The notes: generated by a model from the letters alone, not told the origin. DNA of 64,000 nt from Lacrimispora amygdalina (GCF_003432035.1 NZ_QOHO01000002.1:1-64000); one strand, 5' to 3'; positions 53,780-63,564 are shown, counted from the first letter of the stretch. A program made the numbers and translations.

Positions 53780-55800
53780 TCTTCCTCCAATATGACAGTA
53801 TCCCAGTCTTTTAAGGGAATCCTGTCTCCCTTCTTATAGTTCATTCCGTCCAACAGGTTATTTACCCGGTCATACGGGCAGACAAAGGCCGTTTCCTCTT
53901 CTGAATAATGAAGTACATAATGAAGCTTTTTATTATCCTGATTGACCCCGCTGCGGATGATCACCGGGAAGCAGACATCTGGTATACAATCGGTAAGACC
54001 TGCGTCCTTTGCAGCCATTGTTAAAATCTCTTTCACGATCTTCTTGTCTGTATAACAGCCAATATAATAGGTGCTGCCTTTTTCATAATCCGACCGGGTA
54101 ATTCCCGCATAGTTTCCCCAGTATTTATGCTCATAAGTCGCAAGCGCTCCGGCGCCGTCTGTTATAAGCAGTTCGGCAAAATACTGAACCGGCTGTCCTT
54201 TGATTTTCGCTGTTCCCGGATCCGTGAACTGATTGTAGTGAACTTTGAAGCATTCATGAAGCAGATGAGGCTGTGTATCCGGATAAACACTTAAATATTC
54301 ATTGGAAACAAAGGATTTAAAGGTACTTACCAAAACTCCTCCATTTGAAACAAATGCTTTTAACTGCTTTAATTTATCTTCCGTAATGCTGTACAGAGCA
54401 GGAGTCACAATCATCTGGTATTTAAACGGATCCAGACCATTAATATCCACTACATCACATTCCATATTTAACTCATAGAGACTGTCATACATCCATCTCA
54501 CTACGTCATTATAGCTTAAATCCCGGTCTATGGGGAACCACTCCAGTGCATGAAGGGACTGATTGTCAACTACCAGCGCAATCTTATTGTCTTTTCTCAG
54601 ATTCAGAAGATTTTTACCCGTCTTTTGCCACTGGTCTCCGATCTGACAGGCTTCTTCATATGCCGGATTCACTGACAGATCATGGCTTAGAAGTCCTTTC
54701 CAGTAGGTTTCGTATCCATTGTGAATGGAATGCCAGTTCCAATACATGATTCCGTCTGCTCCGCTTGCCAGATGGCTGTAAGCATGGAGCTTTAACTGTC
54801 CGGGATAAGGTGTCCAGTATTTAAATGCCTGGGCCTGACATTCCAGTACCAGATAGTTTCTTTCTTTTAAAGAGCGTATGGAATCTCCGCAAAAAGCGAT
54901 CTCCGCTCCGGTAAGCTGATCCTGCGTGTGATGATAAATATCGGTACCTGCTATCGTCACTGCTTTTGCAGCTTCGTAGTGGTCGATATCCGGCTGAACG
55001 CCATAGGAATATCCATCCTGGGCAATATCTGCACCGAATTTTTTCCACTGGAAATCAAAATTGTGGGTAATGAACTGATCTTCTCTTTTATATTCCCTTA
55101 CTATTTCTGACTGCCATAAGAGAAATTCAGCTGCAATGCTTCTCTGAAAACGTTCAAACTCACAGGAGAGACCTGCATTGATACAGCCATTCATATCCGG
55201 AAAATCGCTCCAGTCATGAATGGAATTACTCCAGTAGGCAAGGCCGAAGGTTTCATTTAACCGGTCAGTTGTTACAAATTTCTGCTGCAGATATTCCACA
55301 AACAGCTTTTGCACCAGCTCTGAAGAGGTACCGTAATGCTTTGTTTCGTTGTCAATCTGAAAGCCGGTGACGCATGGATGCCCCGCGGTATGTTCTAACA
55401 GTCTGCGGATCACCCGTTCTCCGTAAAAGCGGTAGGCAGGATTCATAAGATCCATGATCTGCCTTCGTCCATAGACAGCCTGCCCGGCTTTCGTCTTTAC
55501 CATTATATTCTTATCTTTTTTTTCCAGCCAGCTGGGAATGGCGTATGTGGGCGTACCGATTATTACCTCCATCCCCCTCTTCCCAGCCTCTTCAAGGACC
55601 TGGTCAATGAAGCTGAAATCATAAAATCCGTCGGAAGGCTCCAGAGTACTCCATGTGGATTCCGCAATCCGGACCACGTTCATCCCTGCCTCACACATCA
55701 TGGACAAGTCTGTTTCCACCCTGTCATAAGGCATATATTCGGGATAATACGCAGTACCAAACAAAAGATTTTTTCTTTGATATCCAGTGTTATCTTTCAT
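53776..55800 (-). CDS. GH42 family beta-galactosidase
   Basis: 674 residues. TIM barrel with the acid/base Glu152 in FQIDNETKHYG and nucleophile Glu320 in NYLVLECQAQ, then the trimerisation (FSNGGVLVSTFKSF-like) domain and a short C-terminal beta domain. Cytoplasmic. GH42 enzymes cut beta-galactosides and some act on alpha-L-arabinosides. Its ATG overlaps the transporter stop codon (TAATG). Confidence 0.92.
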   Translation of the reverse strand: MKDNTGYQRKNLLFGTAYYPEYMPYDRVETDLSMMCEAGMNVVRIAESTWSTLEPSDGFYDFSFIDQVLEEAGKRGMEVIIGTPTYAIPSWLEKKDKNIMVKTKAGQAVYGRRQIMDLMNPAYRFYGERVIRRLLEHTAGHPCVTGFQIDNETKHYGTSSELVQKLFVEYLQQKFVTTDRLNETFGLAYWSNSIHDWSDFPDMNGCINAGLSCEFERFQRSIAAEFLLWQSEIVREYKREDQFITHNFDFQWKKFGADIAQDGYSYGVQPDIDHYEAAKAVTIAGTDIYHHTQDQLTGAEIAFCGDSIRSLKERNYLVLECQAQAFKYWTPYPGQLKLHAYSHLASGADGIMYWNWHSIHNGYETYWKGLLSHDLSVNPAYEEACQIGDQWQKTGKNLLNLRKDNKIALVVDNQSLHALEWFPIDRDLSYNDVVRWMYDSLYELNMECDVVDINGLDPFKYQMIVTPALYSITEDKLKQLKAFVSNGGVLVSTFKSFVSNEYLSVYPDTQPHLLHECFKVHYNQFTDPGTAKIKGQPVQYFAELLITDGAGALATYEHKYWGNYAGITRSDYEKGSTYYIGCYTDKKIVKEILTMAAKDAGLTDCIPDVCFPVIIRSGVNQDNKKLHYVLHYSEEETAFVCPYDRVNNLLDGMNYKKGDRIPLKDWDTVILEEE

Positions 55801-57185
55801 TAGTTCTCCAATCTGTGTTTTCCTGTTGACAAATCTGAAAGTATCTTATCATATTTTTTATCCAGATCAAATAATAAAAGACAGGCAACTCCAATTCCCA
55901 TGGTAAGAGCCGGAATCCAGATAAATGCCCAATCAATTGCCGCCAAAGATGAGGCACTCTGCACTGCCTTGTCTGCATGAAAACCGCCTGCTGCCAGTAT
56001 CCAGCCAAGTGCTGCTGTTCCGATCCCGGAACCAACTTTCATACAGAAGGAAGATGCCGCATTTCCCATGCCTGCAGTGCCATATCCGTTATACCACTCC
56101 CCGTATGTAATGGCATCCTGTAAAAGCCCGAACATACACGCTCCGGATAAACCAAAACCGATTCCTTTGATCACTGACATGGCACTGATAAAGGTAAGGT
56201 TATAGGACACTCCGGTAAGAGCAAATCCAAGTGCAGCAACCGTAAGACCTGTAAGCATCAGCTGTTTCTTTGTAAACTTCTTCATTAGAAATGGCGTAAT
56301 GAATAAGGTTATGATCTGAGAAATGGACAGGAAATTGGAAACTGGAGTGAAATAGTTGGCATCTCCCAATCGGTACTGTGCAAAGTAGACCGCAGATCCG
56401 AAGAAACAGGACATCATAAAATACAGGGAAAAGATTGCAATTACAAGCAGAATCCAGTATTTATTCACCAATAATCCTCTTATGCCCTTAGCAAAGGATA
56501 CTTTAAGTTCTTTATTTCCTTCTGATTTTTCATCCACCACACGTTCTTTGCATACTGCAAATGTAAAAAGATTGATAATAATAAATACGATCATCAGAAT
56601 GATCATGGTGATAGTCCAGCCTCTCTGGCTGTACTTGTCGCCTCCGCCAAAGTATCCGGTCATTTTTAAGACTACTGTATTAATGGTCATCGTACCCGCA
56701 GTTGCCAGAAGATTTCGGAAATTTCCCAGTAGTCCTCTCTCATACTGATTGGTTGTCATCAGGCCGTGCATAGTCGCATACGGGATATTGATTCCTGTAT
56801 AAAAAATGGTAGAAACCAGATTGTAAGTCAGGAACATGTATACCAGCTGAGCCTTTCCCTCCATACTTTGAGGCACTGTAAACATCAGCACTGTGCAGAC
56901 TGCAAGAGGCACGCACAGTCTGGCAAGCCACGGACGGGCCTTTCCCCACTTGCTGCTGGTATGGTCTACAATGTATCCCATAACCAGATCTGAAATCCCA
57001 TCAAAAAACTTGGATACAGCAATAATTCCTGCTGCCGCAGCCGGACTTGCCCCTACTACATTGGTATAGTAAACCAGCAAAAATGCGCTGATTGCAGAAT
57101 ATACCAGATTTCCTGCGTAATCGCCCATACCGTATCCAAAACGCTCGACGAAAGAAAGCCTTCCATTCCCATTTGTCTGTTTCAT
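55800..57185 (-). CDS. GPH family sugar:cation symporter (MFS)
   Basis: 461 residues, 12 membrane segments, GPH signatures GYGMGDYAGNLVYSAISAFLLVYYTNVVG, KFFDGISDLVMGYIVDHTSSKWGKARPWLARL and IKGIGFGLSGACMFGLLQDAITYGEW. It would import the glycosides that the intracellular GH5, GH42 and GH43 enzymes split. GAGGAG lies five bases before the ATG. It follows the GH5 gene by 27 bases. Confidence 0.9.
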   Translation of the reverse strand: MKQTNGNGRLSFVERFGYGMGDYAGNLVYSAISAFLLVYYTNVVGASPAAAAGIIAVSKFFDGISDLVMGYIVDHTSSKWGKARPWLARLCVPLAVCTVLMFTVPQSMEGKAQLVYMFLTYNLVSTIFYTGINIPYATMHGLMTTNQYERGLLGNFRNLLATAGTMTINTVVLKMTGYFGGGDKYSQRGWTITMIILMIVFIIINLFTFAVCKERVVDEKSEGNKELKVSFAKGIRGLLVNKYWILLVIAIFSLYFMMSCFFGSAVYFAQYRLGDANYFTPVSNFLSISQIITLFITPFLMKKFTKKQLMLTGLTVAALGFALTGVSYNLTFISAMSVIKGIGFGLSGACMFGLLQDAITYGEWYNGYGTAGMGNAASSFCMKVGSGIGTAALGWILAAGGFHADKAVQSASSLAAIDWAFIWIPALTMGIGVACLLLFDLDKKYDKILSDLSTGKHRLEN

Positions 57186-57212
57186 ATCTTCTCCTCTTTT
57201 CTGAATTATATT

Positions 57213-58382
57213 TTACTTTTCTACAGGAAACCAGCCAAAATCCACACATCTTCCCAGATCCCAGCTGTCCCAGCCGCTCCATCCGCTGGTATTGACCGTA
57301 TCCGTTAATAGCTTATAGCTCCAGTAAAAATGGCCGGAGCCCTTATTCCAGGCTTCCAGCTGAGCCTTTGCCACGGCCTGATATATTTCTTTTTTCTCTT
57401 CTGCAGATTTCAGTTCCTTAACAGAACCGTCTAAACCGTTTAGTACCGTTTGTCCCCCTTTTGTATCCCGGCCGCATGCCAGGGAATTAAAGAGACACCA
57501 TTCGCCGCACACCACAGGGACATATGCCTGTGCTTCCTCTATCTCTTTTGCAAAATGGGTCTGAATGTAATCTAAGTAATCCTTTCGATTCTGACCGCAC
57601 CCCATCATTTCTGCCATCATCAGATACTGGTGAGTGTCCAGAACAATGTTTTGAAACTTTTCTTTTTCGAAGAATTCTTTCCAGCCTGATAAGTCAAATG
57701 CATCGTGGAAAACCACATACTTTTCTTCCGGCATACAGGCTCTGATTCTTTTGTATGCCTCCCGGTAAAACTGTCTGATAAACGGAAGGGGAATTCCGCA
57801 GCTGCCGCTGCCCATTGCCTCATCTTTCGGAGGATACCTCTTCTGCACGTTCATAAACTCCCAGATTGCTTCCGTAGCCGGCTCATTAAGAACCTCAATT
57901 CCCCACAGCCCTCTTCTTGTTCCGTATCGTTTGGCCAGACGTTCCAAAACAGTCAGTACGAACTCCACCTCCTGTGGATACTGCGCCCATTTGCATACAC
58001 CGCTGATTCCTCCGTTATCGAATCCGTTCTGGCCTTCCGGCGCAGTATGTAAATCAATAAGAATCTGAAGACCATATTTTTCAGCCCAGTTAAAAGCCTT
58101 GTCAAGTTCATTGATACAACCCAGAAACGGCTCTCTGTCACCAAAGATAAAATACGGAACCGGAATACGGACAGTATCCATGCCCCAGGATTTAACGGTT
58201 ACGAAATCCCGTTCGGAAATATACTCACTGCGATGTATTTTAATTCTGGCTTCATAGACTTCTTTTGTTAAACTGCGGGGGAGCCAGTATTCATCCTCTG
58301 CATCCGTTCCTTCAAACAATCCGGGGCTCATCCATTTTTCCAGCACCAGCCAGTTTCCCAGGTTTACGCCATTTACTTTCAT
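57213..58382 (-). CDS. GH5 family beta-glucosidase/glucanase
   Basis: 389 residues, cytoplasmic (no signal peptide). The start MKVNGVNLGNWLVLEKWMSPGLF is characteristic of fungal-type exo-1,3-glucanase-like GH5 proteins. The acid/base Glu167 is in GIEVLNEPA and the nucleophile Glu294 in VVCGEWC; YWSYKLL lies near the end. The second of two adjacent ATG codons has the better spacing (seven bases) to AAAGGAG. First gene of the glycoside operon, divergent from the AraC gene at 58496. Confidence 0.88.
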   Translation of the reverse strand: MKVNGVNLGNWLVLEKWMSPGLFEGTDAEDEYWLPRSLTKEVYEARIKIHRSEYISERDFVTVKSWGMDTVRIPVPYFIFGDREPFLGCINELDKAFNWAEKYGLQILIDLHTAPEGQNGFDNGGISGVCKWAQYPQEVEFVLTVLERLAKRYGTRRGLWGIEVLNEPATEAIWEFMNVQKRYPPKDEAMGSGSCGIPLPFIRQFYREAYKRIRACMPEEKYVVFHDAFDLSGWKEFFEKEKFQNIVLDTHQYLMMAEMMGCGQNRKDYLDYIQTHFAKEIEEAQAYVPVVCGEWCLFNSLACGRDTKGGQTVLNGLDGSVKELKSAEEKKEIYQAVAKAQLEAWNKGSGHFYWSYKLLTDTVNTSGWSGWDSWDLGRCVDFGWFPVEK

Positions 58383-58411
58383 CATAAATCTCCTTTTTTA
58401 TCATTTTTCAG

Positions 58412-58439
58412 TTGAATTCATTTTAAATTAAGTTATACT
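58412..58439 (+). promoter_or_regulatory. Promoter of the AraC gene at 58496
   Basis: TTGAAT (58412-58417) and TATACT (58434-58439), 16 bases apart on the plus strand. Confidence 0.55.
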
Positions 58440-58495
58440 GTTCTTATATCAATATATACAGTTTTTTATCACGTTTCTTAGATGGGGGGATTTGT

Positions 58496-59722
58496 ATGAT
58501 TACGAATTATTTCATGAAACATATTTCCTACGATCTTCATACTTTTGTAAAATCCTATACCATGGATAAAAAATTGGTGGAGTCTTTTTGCGCACGCAAA
58601 GACTTTTTTGATCTTCCTTTTTCCAGTGAAGAAGTCAGGAACGCCGTACTTGAGATTCCTGGGGGTTCGGTTCCATCCCTTACTACTGTTAATGGAAATA
58701 TCATATACGCAGCAGTTCCTGTTGAAGACATTATTTACGTGATTGGTCCTGTGGGGTTTCATTCACAGGTAAAGATCAATCATGTGATTGATGGCATTGA
58801 TGTTGACTACAATTGGATGGAGGGCCTCAGTATCTGCGATTTTGATGATTTTCTTCGTGATATCCTCCTCATCTATAACCTGTTTCATGAAGAAATGCTC
58901 ACGGCCGGTGATATCATTAAGCAAAACTGCGTGGATTCCTTAGCTCAGGAACAGATACAGAAGAATTTCTCAGAACTTATCTTTGAAAACCATGAAAGCG
59001 GAAAAAAACACAACCCTTATGACCAGGAGGTAAGGGAATTCTCCAGCATTGAAAACGGGGATATCAGACAGCTGGAGCAAAGCTGGGCGGAGGATTATAC
59101 CGGGCAGCTGGGCATATTGGCAAAAGACCGGCTGCGAAGCTTTAAAAATGTATGTATCGTCGTTATTACACTGGCAAGCCGGGCTGCCATACGGGGAGGC
59201 GTCAACCCGGAAATTTCATTCTCCCTCAGCGATATATTTATTATGAAAATAGAAGAATCCAATGATATCGCCACCCTCACCTATATCAAAAACAGCGCAG
59301 AATATGAGTATGCCAGACTGGTACAGGGAGTAAAGGCACAGCTAAAAGGGAGCCAAAGCAGAGAAAAAAATTCCCGCATTGAGGAATGCAAGGATTATAT
59401 CTTTTCCCATCTTCACGAGAAAATCAATATAGGGGATATGGCCCGGGAACTTCAGATAAATCCCAATTATCTTTCTGATTTGTTTAAAAAATGGGAAGGG
59501 ATTTCTATTACAGACTACATCAGAAATGAAAAAATAAAGCTGGCTGAAAATCTTTTAATTTATTCCAAATATCATTATATCGAAATATCGGCCTACCTGG
59601 GTTTTTCTTCTCAAAGTCACTTGGGAAAGCAGTTTAAGGAAGTTACAGGCATGACGTTAAAGCAGTACAGGGACTGTTATGGTGTAAAGGAGTTTATCCA
59701 TACCGGAAAAAAGAGACGTTAA
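58496..59722 (+). CDS. AraC family regulator of the glycoside operon
   Basis: 408 residues. The first 300 form a sensor region without a recognised domain (one conserved-looking histidine/aspartate-rich part). The C-terminal 100 are the AraC helix-turn-helix pair (INIGDMARELQINPNYLSDLFKKWEGISITDYIRNEKIKLAENLLIYSKY and ISAYLGFSSQSHLGKQFKEVTGMTLKQYR), as in YesN-like regulators. It faces the GH5-MFS-GH42-GH43 operon across 113 bases, so it is probably its activator. GGGGGG precedes the ATG. Confidence 0.88.
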   Translation: MITNYFMKHISYDLHTFVKSYTMDKKLVESFCARKDFFDLPFSSEEVRNAVLEIPGGSVPSLTTVNGNIIYAAVPVEDIIYVIGPVGFHSQVKINHVIDGIDVDYNWMEGLSICDFDDFLRDILLIYNLFHEEMLTAGDIIKQNCVDSLAQEQIQKNFSELIFENHESGKKHNPYDQEVREFSSIENGDIRQLEQSWAEDYTGQLGILAKDRLRSFKNVCIVVITLASRAAIRGGVNPEISFSLSDIFIMKIEESNDIATLTYIKNSAEYEYARLVQGVKAQLKGSQSREKNSRIEECKDYIFSHLHEKINIGDMARELQINPNYLSDLFKKWEGISITDYIRNEKIKLAENLLIYSKYHYIEISAYLGFSSQSHLGKQFKEVTGMTLKQYRDCYGVKEFIHTGKKRR

Positions 59723-59761
59723 AAAGCAGAAGCCTGACCTTGAAATAAGTCAGACTTCTGC
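59719..59761. terminator. Terminator between AraC and TrpA-like genes
   Basis: A stem of 12 pairs with one mismatch (59726-59738 with 59749-59761). TTTTT follows it on the minus strand, so it mainly ends the TrpA-like transcript; the plus side has only a weak tail. Confidence 0.65.
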
Positions 59762-59785
59762 CGCTTCTATTAAAACTCCCCTGTT

Positions 59786-60481
59786 TTAATGCTCTCTTTT
59801 TAGTTCACCTATGTAGCTTTTCAGCGTTTCAAATCCTCCCTGTTTATAACGGCGGATAAATTCAGTTCCTATTATGGCGCCATCTGCGCCATTTTTCATT
59901 ACCGTTTTCACATCATCGGCTGATTTGATACCAAAACCTACAAATGCAGGAATGGAAGTTAAGGTTTTCACTTTTTTTATAACTTCTACATACTGTTCGG
60001 GAAGCTTATCAAAGGAACCTGTTTTTCCTTCTCCAGATACCACATAGGCAAACAGATGATTGTGTTCTAATGCCTGTTTAAGTTCATCATTACTTTTTGA
60101 CTGATTCAGTACTTTGATTGGATCATGGAGCATATCCGAGGGATAATCACCATTGACACAGATAAAACCGTCATATAATTCATTGGGAATGTGAGTAAGA
60201 CCGAAACGTTCCACACCTTCCTGATACGTCATTATAACAATTTTAAAATGAAAACGGCTGCGAATTTCCTTTAACGAAGCTATAATATCTTCCCCAGTCA
60301 GATTCAGCTTCAGTATTTCCCTGTTTGATTCCCGGATGATCTCCCCATCCATATAAGGATCGGAAACAGGAATACCCACCTCAACATACCCCGCCCCTTC
60401 TTTATCCAACAGCTGTAGTATTTCAAAAAAACGTTCTCTGTCCGGATAATGAAGAGGGATATAAAAAACCAGATGTTTCAT
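59786..60481 (-). CDS. TrpA-like TIM-barrel protein in a PTS remnant locus
   Basis: 231 residues, similar to tryptophan synthase alpha chains: VEVGIPVSDPYMDGEIIRESNREIL resembles the GIPFSDPxADGPxIQ loop, and VVSGEGKTGSFDK and AFVGFGIKSADDV match later barrel strands. It lacks trpB and other trp genes around it and is about 30 residues short of TrpA. The ATG overlaps the stop of the truncated EIIC gene (TAATG). A phosphosugar lyase or epimerase role in the former PTS operon is more likely than tryptophan synthesis, but this is inference. Confidence 0.75.
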   Translation of the reverse strand: MKHLVFYIPLHYPDRERFFEILQLLDKEGAGYVEVGIPVSDPYMDGEIIRESNREILKLNLTGEDIIASLKEIRSRFHFKIVIMTYQEGVERFGLTHIPNELYDGFICVNGDYPSDMLHDPIKVLNQSKSNDELKQALEHNHLFAYVVSGEGKTGSFDKLPEQYVEVIKKVKTLTSIPAFVGFGIKSADDVKTVMKNGADGAIIGTEFIRRYKQGGFETLKSYIGELKREH

Positions 60482-61132
60482 TACATTCCTCCGAACAGCT
60501 TCAGAATCCAGCCTAAAATCGGTCCGTAGAAGGAATAATCTGTTTCACTTAAAATTCTCATAATCGGGGCATAAGTTCCGATCATTGGCAATAAAAGGGC
60601 TTGTCCGAAAATCAGAATCAGACCATTTACAAAAGATCCTATAATAGCACCTCTGCGCCCGCCATGGGCATTGCCGAAGATTGCGGTAACTGCACCGGTA
60701 AAGAAGGTTGGAATCAGTGCCGGGAATACTACCACCGGATAATTCAAAAGACCAAGAACCATCATTCCCAAAAGTCCTGCGATCAGACTGGTAAGAAAGC
60801 CAAGTATCACTGAATTGGGGTAATTGGGGAATAACAGCGGTATATCCAGTCCGGGAACCGAATTAGGTATGATCTTATTGGCAATTCCATGGAATGCAGC
60901 AATAATTTCCGAAAGCATCATTCTGACACCGGTAATGATAACCGTAATCCACATACCAAAGGACAAACCTTTTAAGAAGCTGAAAACCAGGATATCCTGT
61001 CCGCCGGTGACGTTTTTCAGTGCCCAGGCCGGTTCTGGTACTTACTCCAAACTGAGTGGCAAACTCCCGGACTGTTAATTCCCGTTTGTTCTGACAGGCA
61101 AGTTCAAATATTTTTGGAAGCCGGTTTTCCAT
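60481..61132 (-). pseudogene. Deletion fusion of a PTS regulator start and a UlaA-type EIIC end
   Basis: From 61132 an ATG with GGAGGA begins a helix-turn-helix of a BglG/LicR-type regulator (MENRLPKIFELACQNKRELT, REFATQFGVSTRT). Near 61030 the reading passes, with a frame change, into the C-terminal third of an ascorbate-type EIIC: GGQDILVF, ITVIITGVR, NKIIPNSVPGLDIPLL, then three or four membrane segments to 60481. A deletion must have removed the rest of both genes, including the first two thirds of the EIIC. The remaining 161 codons from 60966 are still open, though unlikely to work as a transporter. Confidence 0.75.
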
Positions 61133-61249
61133 GTTTTCCTCCTTTATGTGCTCAGTATAGCATTTCGGATGTTTTGCCCGCAAAACCAATTTGCTTCACA
61201 GGCTTTGCATACTTTGGTATGCGGCCGCAGGACAAAATACTGTGTTATT

Positions 61250-61280
61250 TTATAAGAAAAGAGACACGTCTCAGTGTCTC
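61250..61280 (-). terminator. Terminator of the zinc-ribbon/TPR gene
   Basis: Seven-pair perfect stem (61274-61280 with 61261-61267), then TTTTCTTATAAAA on the minus strand, 25 bases after the stop codon. Confidence 0.6.
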
Positions 61281-61304
61281 CGGAAATGATTCATCCAATC
61301 TATT

Positions 61305-62741
61305 CTATTTAAATTTACTGCGATATGTTTCTAGTAATGATTTTGCATCCTTATATTCACCGTTGCTTAATGCATGTTTCATGCACCATATTGCTTTATC
61401 CCACAATAAATCAGATGCAAAAGATAGCCCATATTGATAGTAAGCTTCTGAAATCGCAGCATTAAGATCTTCTGTAATGGCTTTCCCATCTACCTTATTG
61501 TATGCATCAAGTGCCTTCCCCCAATCTTTATCAAGCATGTAACTATTAGCAATCTGAAAAAAGCATTCATGGATCTTATTGTACGAGTCTTCATACTTTT
61601 TACTGATGAATAAATGATCAACTGCTTCTTCCCATTTTTTATCATTCATTAATTTACTGCCGATATTATAATGGCATTTGATGATATAACTGTTTGTATC
61701 TTCATAAGATTCTACTTTGCCAAACTGTTGAAGTGCTGATTCATATTCACCTGATTCCAATAATTTTATCCCATATTGATATATGGATCTGGTGATCATT
61801 TCCTGACTGTTTTTATACCCATTCATATTTGAAAATATTTCTATGGCTTCCCCATAATCTTTATTATCATATAACCTAATTGCCTTATTATAAGAGATTA
61901 AAGGGCTTAAAACATTTTTATATCCGGCATTCGCAGCAATTATAGCAATAAAAACACTTATTGCTATTATAACTTTTTTAATCATTCTTTTTGTATTCTT
62001 ATTCTTTTCAGCAATTAATTCCTCTTCCTGCTTTTTAATTTTTAATTCCTCTTCTGCCCTTTTTTGAATATATTCTTCCTCTTTTTTTCTTTGCAATAAT
62101 TCTGCTTCTTGATAACGCCTGACTTGTTTTAATAAATAATCTTTATTTAAATGTTTTTCCAGCCAGGTTTTTTCAATCCCGCAATAGCTACATGTCAAAA
62201 CTTCATTGCTGTTTGCCTGTCCGCATGTACAGCGCCAATAATTCTCACCATTTTCAAACCAATAACAGGGTATCGCTTTTTTTCCTATAAATTCTCTTTT
62301 AATTTGTTCATATAAGTCATCATTATGATCAATAACTTCCTGCTCTGCTAATATAATTCCTGCTTCTTTGTCAGAATTGTTCCAAACCGTACCATCTGTA
62401 AAAATAACTTTACTGATAATAATTTCAACACTTGCTACCTGTAATGACTCTAATGGAACTGGCTGTCTGTCTCCAAAATCAGTTTGTGGCCGTGCTTCAA
62501 GCACGAGATATGTAACATCTGTTATTGCTTTTATAAACTCGTTTGTATCATCAAAACAATTCACATCAAGATAAACCGATTTGATTATTTTTTCGCTCAG
62601 ATTGAACATCTTTATTTGTAATAATGTAGTATTTTTCTCTGTATCGAATAGCAGCTGGCTTTTTTCAATTTTAATTGGAGCATCTTTTAACCATTCTTTA
62701 TGCTCCACTAATTTTATAATTTTATATCTTCCTTTTTCCAT
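61305..62741 (-). CDS. Zinc-ribbon and TPR-repeat membrane protein
   Basis: 478 residues. A beta-rich domain of about 150 residues comes first. A zinc ribbon follows (WRCTCGQANSNEVLTCSYCG, four cysteines) and then a basic/acidic coiled coil (about 210-250). One transmembrane helix (KKVIIAISVFIAIIAANAGY, about 253-272) leads to a C-terminal array of TPR-like repeats (YGEAIEIFSNMNGYKNSQEM, and similar). The repeats would lie on the other side of the membrane from the zinc ribbon. No known family name. GGGGGG is before the ATG. It is downstream of two small membrane genes on the same strand. Confidence 0.75.
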   Translation of the reverse strand: MEKGRYKIIKLVEHKEWLKDAPIKIEKSQLLFDTEKNTTLLQIKMFNLSEKIIKSVYLDVNCFDDTNEFIKAITDVTYLVLEARPQTDFGDRQPVPLESLQVASVEIIISKVIFTDGTVWNNSDKEAGIILAEQEVIDHNDDLYEQIKREFIGKKAIPCYWFENGENYWRCTCGQANSNEVLTCSYCGIEKTWLEKHLNKDYLLKQVRRYQEAELLQRKKEEEYIQKRAEEELKIKKQEEELIAEKNKNTKRMIKKVIIAISVFIAIIAANAGYKNVLSPLISYNKAIRLYDNKDYGEAIEIFSNMNGYKNSQEMITRSIYQYGIKLLESGEYESALQQFGKVESYEDTNSYIIKCHYNIGSKLMNDKKWEEAVDHLFISKKYEDSYNKIHECFFQIANSYMLDKDWGKALDAYNKVDGKAITEDLNAAISEAYYQYGLSFASDLLWDKAIWCMKHALSNGEYKDAKSLLETYRSKFK

Positions 62742-62759
62742 TTTGCCCCCCTGCCCTGA

Positions 62760-63053
62760 TTATAAAGAAGGCAGATCATCATAATTATCAGATCCTTTAT
62801 GCACGTCTTTATTATCCGATTTTTCCATTCTGCTTTGTAACAATTGAATCATTTCATCATTCTGTGCTTTCAGTTTTTTATCAGGAAGCGCAATGATGTA
62901 TAAACACCCCATTACGCCAAAAAACAGGCATAAAGCAATCGCGTGTGCTTCGTCACCATATCCTTTTGCCAACGCTGCTTTATTCATAAATACAGCAAAA
63001 ATCCCCCGATAAACCAATAAAATTAAAATGCCCAACACAATATAGCTTCCCAT
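62760..63053 (-). CDS. Small membrane protein upstream of the zinc-ribbon gene
   Basis: 97 residues with two hydrophobic segments (residues about 3-23 and 38-56) and a polar, acidic tail with SDNKDVHKGSDNYDD. GGGAGG lies eight bases before the ATG. The gap to the next gene is 18 bases, so they are co-transcribed. Not recognised; general topology is like small YfiB/PLD-N-type membrane anchors. Confidence 0.65.
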   Translation of the reverse strand: MGSYIVLGILILLVYRGIFAVFMNKAALAKGYGDEAHAIALCLFFGVMGCLYIIALPDKKLKAQNDEMIQLLQSRMEKSDNKDVHKGSDNYDDLPSL

Positions 63054-63131
63054 TTTAGAAACCTCCCAATGCTTTTTATTTTATAATAGAATAACATTAA
63101 AAAATTTCTAATTCAATCAATTGTTTGAACT

Positions 63132-63419
63132 TTAAATTTTTCTTTTTGTATTTTTAGGGAACCAGCCCTTTTCCACCCGTTTCTTCTGCTCAGAGATTTC
63201 TTTTATACTCCATAAAAGTGAACAGCCAAGCACTGCAGACAGTGACCGTTCTGTTGGGGAAGGTGACACAAGAGAGATTGCCAGACACAAAAGTCCAAAT
63301 ATCAGAAACAGCGGCCATATTTTAGCAGTAAAATAATACTCTGCCTTAATCACAACCGGATGCAGCATCCCAATAATGAGAAACGTCCCTATGCCAATTA
63401 TAAAACCGTCATAATACAT
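63132..63419 (-). CDS. Small membrane protein
   Basis: 95 residues, three hydrophobic stretches (about 5-20, 31-49, 55-70) and a basic C-terminus (KKRVEKGWFPKNTKRK). AAGAGG precedes the start at 63419. First of three genes in a row on the minus strand with the zinc-ribbon protein last. Function unknown. Confidence 0.6.
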   Translation of the reverse strand: MYYDGFIIGIGTFLIIGMLHPVVIKAEYYFTAKIWPLFLIFGLLCLAISLVSPSPTERSLSAVLGCSLLWSIKEISEQKKRVEKGWFPKNTKRKI

Positions 63420-63564
63420 CCTTTTAATACCTCTTGATTTTACATTTATAACATTGTATTAATAGATTTTAAAGTTTATACTGAATTATCAGATCTCCAG
63501 TTCGTATTCAAGTTCCAGCAAATCATCCCTCCATGCCCGGTTCTCGTTCTCTGCAAACTGACAT

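Noticed and set aside
60875-61189. 104-codon frame as an intact regulator
   Set aside because: Only its first 35 codons are helix-turn-helix; the rest is permease DNA in the wrong frame.
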